Shown: piece by piece, positions 60,009-64,000 of the stretch | Position numbering within the stretch: the stretch's first letter is position 1 | Layout of the letters: the number at the start of each line of letters is the position of its first letter | Assembly: GCF_019061145.1 (NCBI RefSeq) | Contig: NZ_JAHQZS010000003.1 | Coordinates: 310,001-374,000, forward strand | Direction of reading: 5' to 3' | Source of the DNA: Anianabacter salinae | Lineage (GTDB): Bacteria > Pseudomonadota > Alphaproteobacteria > Rhodobacterales > Rhodobacteraceae | Length of the DNA: 64,000 nt | The notes under the pieces: model-generated | Database searches by the model: none | What the model saw: only the letters and a program-made list of their open reading frames with translations | Told to the model about the DNA's origin: nothing | Translations under genes and position numbers: made by a program

Positions 60009-61387
60009 CGGTCGCGCAGCCGCAAAAGAGACTGCCGCCCGTCCCGCTCGAACAGGATTTCCCAGGTGCGCGGCATCGCCTGAGCGATGCGCGCCACATC
60101 GCGGCTGGTCTCGACGGGCTGGCCGTTGATCTGGCGCAGGATGTCGCCAGGGCGCAGGCCCGTGCGCTGCGCAAAGGCGCTCACCTGCGTCACGACGACG
60201 CCGACCGCGCCCAGCGGCAGGCCGGTTTGCGCGATCACGGCGGGGTTGATCGTGGCGATGGCGAGCCCGCCCAGCGAGCTGCGGGTCTCGATACGGATCT
60301 CGTCGCGCGGCGGATCCTCGGGCGCTGCCGCCAGCGTCACAGTGGCCGTGCGCCGCCGCCCGCCGCGCAGATACGTCACCTCGGCCTCTGTCCCGACGCC
60401 AAGGGTCGTCATGCGAAAGGTCAGCTCTGCCTCCGCCTCGACCGGCTGGCCCCCGAGGGTCAGGATCACGTCGCCAGGCTCGATCCCTGCGGCCAGGAAC
60501 GGGCTGCGCGGATGCGCGTCCGCCACGATCACCCCTTGCGGCGGCGACAGTCCCAGCGTGCCTGCCATCGCCGCATCCACCGGCTGCACCGCGACGCCTG
60601 CCCAGGGACGCGCGATCTCGGTCCGGCCGGCCTGCGCTTGCGCCACGTACTGCGCGACAAGATTGGCCGGGATCGCAAAGCCGATGCCGTTCGATCCGCC
60701 CGAGCGGGTCAGGATCGAGGTGTTGATCCCCAGAAGAGCGCCGCGCATGTCCACCAGCGCGCCTCCGGAATTGCCCGGATTGATCGGCGCGTCGGTCTGG
60801 ATGAAATAGCCATAACGACCGCCGATGTTGCCGCCCGACCGCGCCAGCCCGGAAACGATCCCCGACGACACCGTCTGCCCGACGCCAAAGGGATTGCCGA
60901 TGGCCAGCACCAGGTCGCCCACCTCGGCCGCATCCGAATCGGCGAAGTCGAGCGCGGGCAGGTCCGACGCGCCGGACAGCCGGATCACGGCCAGGTCGCT
61001 GTCCTCGTCTGCAAGGATGACGCTGCCGTCGAACTCGCGCCGATCACTCAGCACCACGCGGATGTCCGTTGCGCCGCCGACGACGTGGAAATTCGACACC
61101 ACGATCCCGCCCGGATCGACGATGACGCCCGAGCCAAGCGAGTTCTGCACGCGCTCGACCGTGCGCGGCGGGCCGAACACCCCCGAAAAGAACGGATCGC
61201 TCGCGAAGGGCGACAGCCGTTCGGCGACGATGCGCCGCGCGTAGATGTTGACCACCGCCGGGGCCGCCTCTTTCACGACGGGCGCGAAACTGAGGCCGAT
61301 CTCGGCGCGGCTGCCCGGCAGGAAGGCCGAGGCAGGCAGGGGAAGCGCCGCGGCAAGGACAGCGAGAAGAACGGCGAGCCGGAACAT
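60005..61387 (-). CDS. Periplasmic serine protease, DegP/DegQ (HtrA) family
   Basis: 460 aa with a signal peptide (MFRLAVLLAVLAAALPLPASA). Trypsin-like domain with the triad His (VSNFHVVGG), Asp (DEDSDLAVIRL) and Ser (PINPGNSGGAL), followed by two PDZ domains (GVIVADAHPRSPFLAAGIEPGDVI and VTQVSAFAQRTGLRPGDIL). Degrades or chaperones misfolded periplasmic proteins. The ATG at 61387 follows GAGG; upstream frame to 61420 is not signal-like. Confidence 0.94.
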   Translation of the reverse strand: MFRLAVLLAVLAAALPLPASAFLPGSRAEIGLSFAPVVKEAAPAVVNIYARRIVAERLSPFASDPFFSGVFGPPRTVERVQNSLGSGVIVDPGGIVVSNFHVVGGATDIRVVLSDRREFDGSVILADEDSDLAVIRLSGASDLPALDFADSDAAEVGDLVLAIGNPFGVGQTVSSGIVSGLARSGGNIGGRYGYFIQTDAPINPGNSGGALVDMRGALLGINTSILTRSGGSNGIGFAIPANLVAQYVAQAQAGRTEIARPWAGVAVQPVDAAMAGTLGLSPPQGVIVADAHPRSPFLAAGIEPGDVILTLGGQPVEAEAELTFRMTTLGVGTEAEVTYLRGGRRRTATVTLAAAPEDPPRDEIRIETRSSLGGLAIATINPAVIAQTGLPLGAVGVVVTQVSAFAQRTGLRPGDILRQINGQPVETSRDVARIAQAMPRTWEILFERDGRQSLLRLRDR

Positions 61388-61464
61388 CGTGACCTCATTC
61401 ACCTTGCGCACACACGGCATTTGAGCGATCCCGAAGCGGTTTTACAAGCAGCAGGAGACCGCCC

Positions 61465-61878
61465 GTGCCGCATCCGTTCCATCTGGCCTATCACGTGCGC
61501 GACCTCGATCAGGCCCGCGCCTTCTACGGCGGCACCCTCGGCTGCGCCGAGGGTCGCTCGACCGAAACCTGGGTGGATTTCGATTTCTTCGGCCACCAGA
61601 TTTCGCTGCACCGCGGAGAGCCCTTCGCGACCGCGGACACCGGCAAGGTCGGCGACCACATGGTGCCGATGCCGCATCTCGGACTGGTCCTGCCGCTGGC
61701 GGACTGGAAGACCCTGCGCGACCGGCTTGAGGCGGCGAACACGCCATGGGTGATCCCGCCTCAGGTGCGTTTCGAAGGCCAGCCGGGAGAGCAATGGACG
61801 ATGTTCTTCCGCGATCCGTCGGGCAACCCGATCGAGGTCAAGGGCTATGCCGAGATGTCCGGCGTCTTCGCGGCCTGA
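61465..61878 (+). CDS. VOC family protein (glyoxalase-like)
   Basis: 137 aa, one VOC unit: HPFHLAYHVRDLDQARAFYGGTLGC ... WTMFFRDPSGNPIEVKGY. His and Glu positions could bind a metal. Substrate unknown; similar to dioxygenase-like proteins of proteobacteria. GTG start with AGGAG 7 nt upstream. Divergent from the protease gene; followed by repeat copy C. Confidence 0.87.
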   Translation: MPHPFHLAYHVRDLDQARAFYGGTLGCAEGRSTETWVDFDFFGHQISLHRGEPFATADTGKVGDHMVPMPHLGLVLPLADWKTLRDRLEAANTPWVIPPQVRFEGQPGEQWTMFFRDPSGNPIEVKGYAEMSGVFAA

Positions 61879-61986
61879 AACAAATGTGCGCCTGCGGCGC
61901 AAGCCTTGCTCCGGGCGCGCCGCTTCGCTTTGCGCCCGGGGCAGGGGGGCTCTGCCCCCCGCCGCGCGTGCCGCGCGACTCCCCCC

Positions 61987-62122
61987 GGAGGTATTTGCAG
62001 ACCAAAGATGACCAGGGGTGCCGCCCTTGCATCTTTGGTCCCGAAATACTCGGGAGAGTGCGAGAGGGAACGGCTCGCACGTACCGTAGCGGGCTCGATG
62101 CCCGCAAGGGGCGTTCCCCCGG
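61987..62122. repeat. Intergenic structured repeat, copy C (two facing halves)
   Basis: GGAGGTATTTGCAGACC AAAGATG (61987-62010) faces CATCTTTGGT...GAAATACTC (from 62030). The right half holds GTGCGAG/CTCGCAC and GCGGGC-TCGAT-GCCCGC and ends GTTCCCCC. Preceded by GC-rich hairpins (for example GGGGGGC-TCT-GCCCCCC near 61945). It separates the convergent VOC and glycosyltransferase genes. Confidence 0.8.
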
Positions 62123-62137
62123 CACGGCGTCTGCCGG

Positions 62138-63133
62138 TCAGCGCATCCAGAGATTCTCGGACTTGATTCGGTTGCGGATCACCTGCTCGCGGGTCGGCAG
62201 GCTGGACCGGTCGAAGAGGGCGCGCACCTTCTCGCCGCGTTTCTGGAACACGAAGCGCTTGATCGGTTCGTGCTGTTTGACGATCTTCTTGACCTTGTTG
62301 GGCTGGGTGATCGCCTCGAGAACCTCGACAACGCGGTCGCTTTCGCGGGCGTAGAGCAGGGGGAACATCCGGTAGTGGCAGCTGACGCTGCCATCGAGGG
62401 TGCCTTCGGGGATCGTGCGGCGTGCCCCGCCGAAGGAATGGATCACCAGCGGAAGCACGATCTGGTCGAGCCAGGGGTAGAGTTCCTGGCACACCAGTTC
62501 TTCCGGCGGGTCGTCGCGCACGGACCTGGCGTAGTCGAGAAACCGCTGTCCAAAGGCCTGCGGGTCTTCGTGGAAGAACCAGCCGGCGTTGAAATACATG
62601 AACCGCGCCCAGTATTCCTCGGGTTGGGCATTGTCGATGGTCGGGCCGATGTCGAGGTCGAAGCGGTCGTAGAGCGCTTTCCATGTCGCGTGGTAGCCGG
62701 GGCCGTAGAGTTCGATCTGCGGCCATGTGCCTTCGCGGCGCAGCGACGCGCAGGGGCGCGCGAAGTCGAAGGGCACCTCGGACAGCGCCCCGGTGATCAG
62801 GGTATCGGTGTCGAAGAAAACGAAGGGCTCGCCCGTCGGCAGCGCGGCGAGGCCTTCGATCTTGTTGCCGTTCGGGTAGGACGTGCCGAATTCGCGGGTC
62901 TCGAAGGGGACGATCTCGGCACCGAATTCGCCGGTCAGAAGCGCGCGGGCGTCGTCGTTCTGGATCCGTGGATCGTCTTTCCAGCGGGGGCCCGGCTGGG
63001 GTTCCAGCACGATCAGGCGGCCCGTAAAGCCGGGGTCGGAATGGCGCAGCGACGCGGCGAAGAGCACCGCCTCGTAGGTCAGCCGACCGCCCTGCGCGAC
63101 GATGGCGACGTTGAAGGGATTTGCCGCTGACAT
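62138..63133 (-). CDS. Putative glycosyltransferase (GT-A fold, DxD motif)
   Basis: 331 aa. FNVAIVAQGGRLTYEAVLFAASLRHSDP at the N-terminus, GNKIEGL, and the nucleotide-sugar motif FVFFDTDTLI (DTD near residue 108) followed by a region with PGYHATWKALYDRF and FMYFNAGWFFHED, as in GT8-like enzymes. Acceptor unknown; a role in surface polysaccharide is plausible. Start at 63133; the stop is close to repeat C. Confidence 0.72.
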   Translation of the reverse strand: MSAANPFNVAIVAQGGRLTYEAVLFAASLRHSDPGFTGRLIVLEPQPGPRWKDDPRIQNDDARALLTGEFGAEIVPFETREFGTSYPNGNKIEGLAALPTGEPFVFFDTDTLITGALSEVPFDFARPCASLRREGTWPQIELYGPGYHATWKALYDRFDLDIGPTIDNAQPEEYWARFMYFNAGWFFHEDPQAFGQRFLDYARSVRDDPPEELVCQELYPWLDQIVLPLVIHSFGGARRTIPEGTLDGSVSCHYRMFPLLYARESDRVVEVLEAITQPNKVKKIVKQHEPIKRFVFQKRGEKVRALFDRSSLPTREQVIRNRIKSENLWMR

Positions 63134-63224
63134 GAGAAGGTGCTGCCTGTGCCCGTGTTTTGAGGCAGTATAGGCGGTGTGGGCCGTTCCCGATAGTCCA
63201 AGCCGTCACTTGAGGAGCCTGAAG

Positions 63225-63635
63225 ATGCGTGTTCTGAGCCTTGCCCTTTGCCTGCCGCTGACCCTCGGCGCCGGGTCCGCCGCCGCCCAGTTCGAAGGAA
63301 TGTCTGTGAAACCGATCCTCGAGATGACGCGGGCGAACTGGATCGCCGTGCGTGAATGGGACGGGCAGGACCTGATCTATTTCACCCATATCGAAGTCTA
63401 CCGCTGCGGGCTGTCCCGCATCGACTATTCGGTGAATGACGGCAAGGCGCAGTCCTATGCGGCGGAGCCGTGTCACGAGGGCCGCACGCCGCCCAACGCG
63501 ATGACGCTCGAGGGGCATCTGCCTTTCGTCGCGCAGCCCCTGGGATCGGTCGACACGGTGACCGTGCGCCTGACCTTCGAGGATGGCAGCGAGGCGTCGG
63601 CGCGCTTTGACCGTGCGGGCGCGCTGATCGACTGA
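63225..63635 (+). CDS. Small secreted protein, function unknown
   Basis: 136 aa. Signal peptide MRVLSLALCLPLTLGAGSAAAQ, then a beta-rich domain with two cysteines (YRCGLSRIDYSV and AEPCHEGR) that could form a disulfide and LGSVDTVTVRLTFEDGSEASARF at the C-terminus. GAGGAG before the ATG. Similar signal-peptide proteins occur widely in Rhodobacteraceae, but I recognise no named family. Confidence 0.7.
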   Translation: MRVLSLALCLPLTLGAGSAAAQFEGMSVKPILEMTRANWIAVREWDGQDLIYFTHIEVYRCGLSRIDYSVNDGKAQSYAAEPCHEGRTPPNAMTLEGHLPFVAQPLGSVDTVTVRLTFEDGSEASARFDRAGALID

Positions 63636-63713
63636 TCGCCGCGGGGGCGGAAAACGCTTCGTGCAGGAGCCGGGCTGCGGTTAGGCTGGGCTTGCCAGAC
63701 AGGAGGCCTGCCG

Positions 63714-64000
63714 ATGCACCGCTTTTCCCTTTCCCTTGCCGCCTGTTTCGGCGCCGTGGTCGCCGCGGCGGACGCCGCACAGGCCGCGCAAGCGGTGTTC
63801 GTTTGCGACGGGATCGGCGATGGCAGCTACATCGTCATGATCGAGTCGCCCAACACCGATAGCGCGCAGGCGATCTATCTGCTTGGCATGGACAACGGTG
63901 GCGGCGCGTCGGTGACGCCGATGCAGGCCGCCGTGACGGGATCTGGGTTCCGCTATGTCGGCGGCGCGCTCGAATTGCGCGGCAAGGGGGCTGCGGCAAC
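63714..64000 (+). CDS. MliC-like lysozyme-inhibitor protein, partial at window end
   Basis: At least 95 codons, cut by the window edge. Signal peptide MHRFSLSLAACFGAVVAAADAAQA, then AVFVCDGIGDGSYIVMIES with an N-terminal Cys and, near the edge, AAVTGSGFRYVGGALELRGKGAA. The S-G-x-x-Y ... x-x-x-x-KG-x-A pattern resembles C-type lysozyme inhibitors (MliC). AGGAGG lies 7 nt before the ATG. Confidence 0.5.
   Translation, partial: MHRFSLSLAACFGAVVAAADAAQAAQAVFVCDGIGDGSYIVMIESPNTDSAQAIYLLGMDNGGGASVTPMQAAVTGSGFRYVGGALELRGKGAAA

Overview
The window looks like a chromosome segment of an alphaproteobacterium of the family Rhodobacteraceae (order Rhodobacterales). Reasons: high GC with strong GC bias at third codon positions; a soxBDAG sarcosine oxidase operon; the order dnaG-rpoD; an nrdR-rib-nusB cluster; a dcw cluster that runs ftsW-murG-murC-murB-ddl-ftsQ-ftsA-ftsZ-lpxC-bamD-recN with two DUF2484 genes inside it; the family-restricted proteins DUF6324 and DUF6476; and a tRNA-His without an encoded G-1. 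The genus cannot be named from the sequence alone.

Layout: 1-5.1 kb, tetrahydrofolate-dependent heterotetrameric sarcosine oxidase. 5.2-9.3 kb, DNA primase and the housekeeping sigma factor. 9.4-9.9 kb, a YefM-YoeB toxin-antitoxin pair with a visible operator. 10-12 kb, a secreted SH3-like protein, YjbQ and a short-chain dehydrogenase. 12.2-21.8 kb, the nrdR-ribD / ribE-x-ribBX-ribH-nusB riboflavin cluster, split by an oppositely oriented capsule block (kpsS, export lipoprotein, kpsC). 22-26 kb, membrane and ClpP-fold proteins, the DNA repair protein MmcB under a probable SOS box, DUF6324 and a GNAT acetyltransferase. 26-27.3 kb, two tRNA-His genes flanking about 1 kb of duplicated and inserted DNA. 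27.4-36.2 kb, a BLUF photoreceptor, DUF6476, rluD, rpoH, a serine hydrolase, VOC, Gfo/Idh/MocA and GNAT proteins, and oligoendopeptidase F.

At 36.24-44.3 kb sits a compact (8 kb) Mu-like transposable element. It has inverted ends that share a perfect 14-bp core, a divergent repressor and Ner-like pair, transposase A, ATPase B, two unknown early genes, GemA and a strong terminator. A second operon follows with a Mor-like activator, major capsid protein, capsid protease/scaffold and a small HTH protein. Portal, large terminase, lysis and tail genes are absent, yet every reading frame is open and most are translationally coupled. It may be a deletion derivative or a streamlined capsid-carrying satellite of transposable phages; this is the most interesting object in the window.

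From 44.4 kb: an ornithine decarboxylase with a long structured leader (speF-like), the dcw cell-wall and division cluster, bamD, recN, a DegP/DegQ-type protease, a VOC protein, a DxD glycosyltransferase, a small secreted protein, and the start of an MliC-like lysozyme-inhibitor gene cut by the window end.

A family of structured intergenic repeats occurs three times (1.3, 21.9 and 62.0 kb). Its two hairpins change by compensatory substitution while their loops stay nearly constant.
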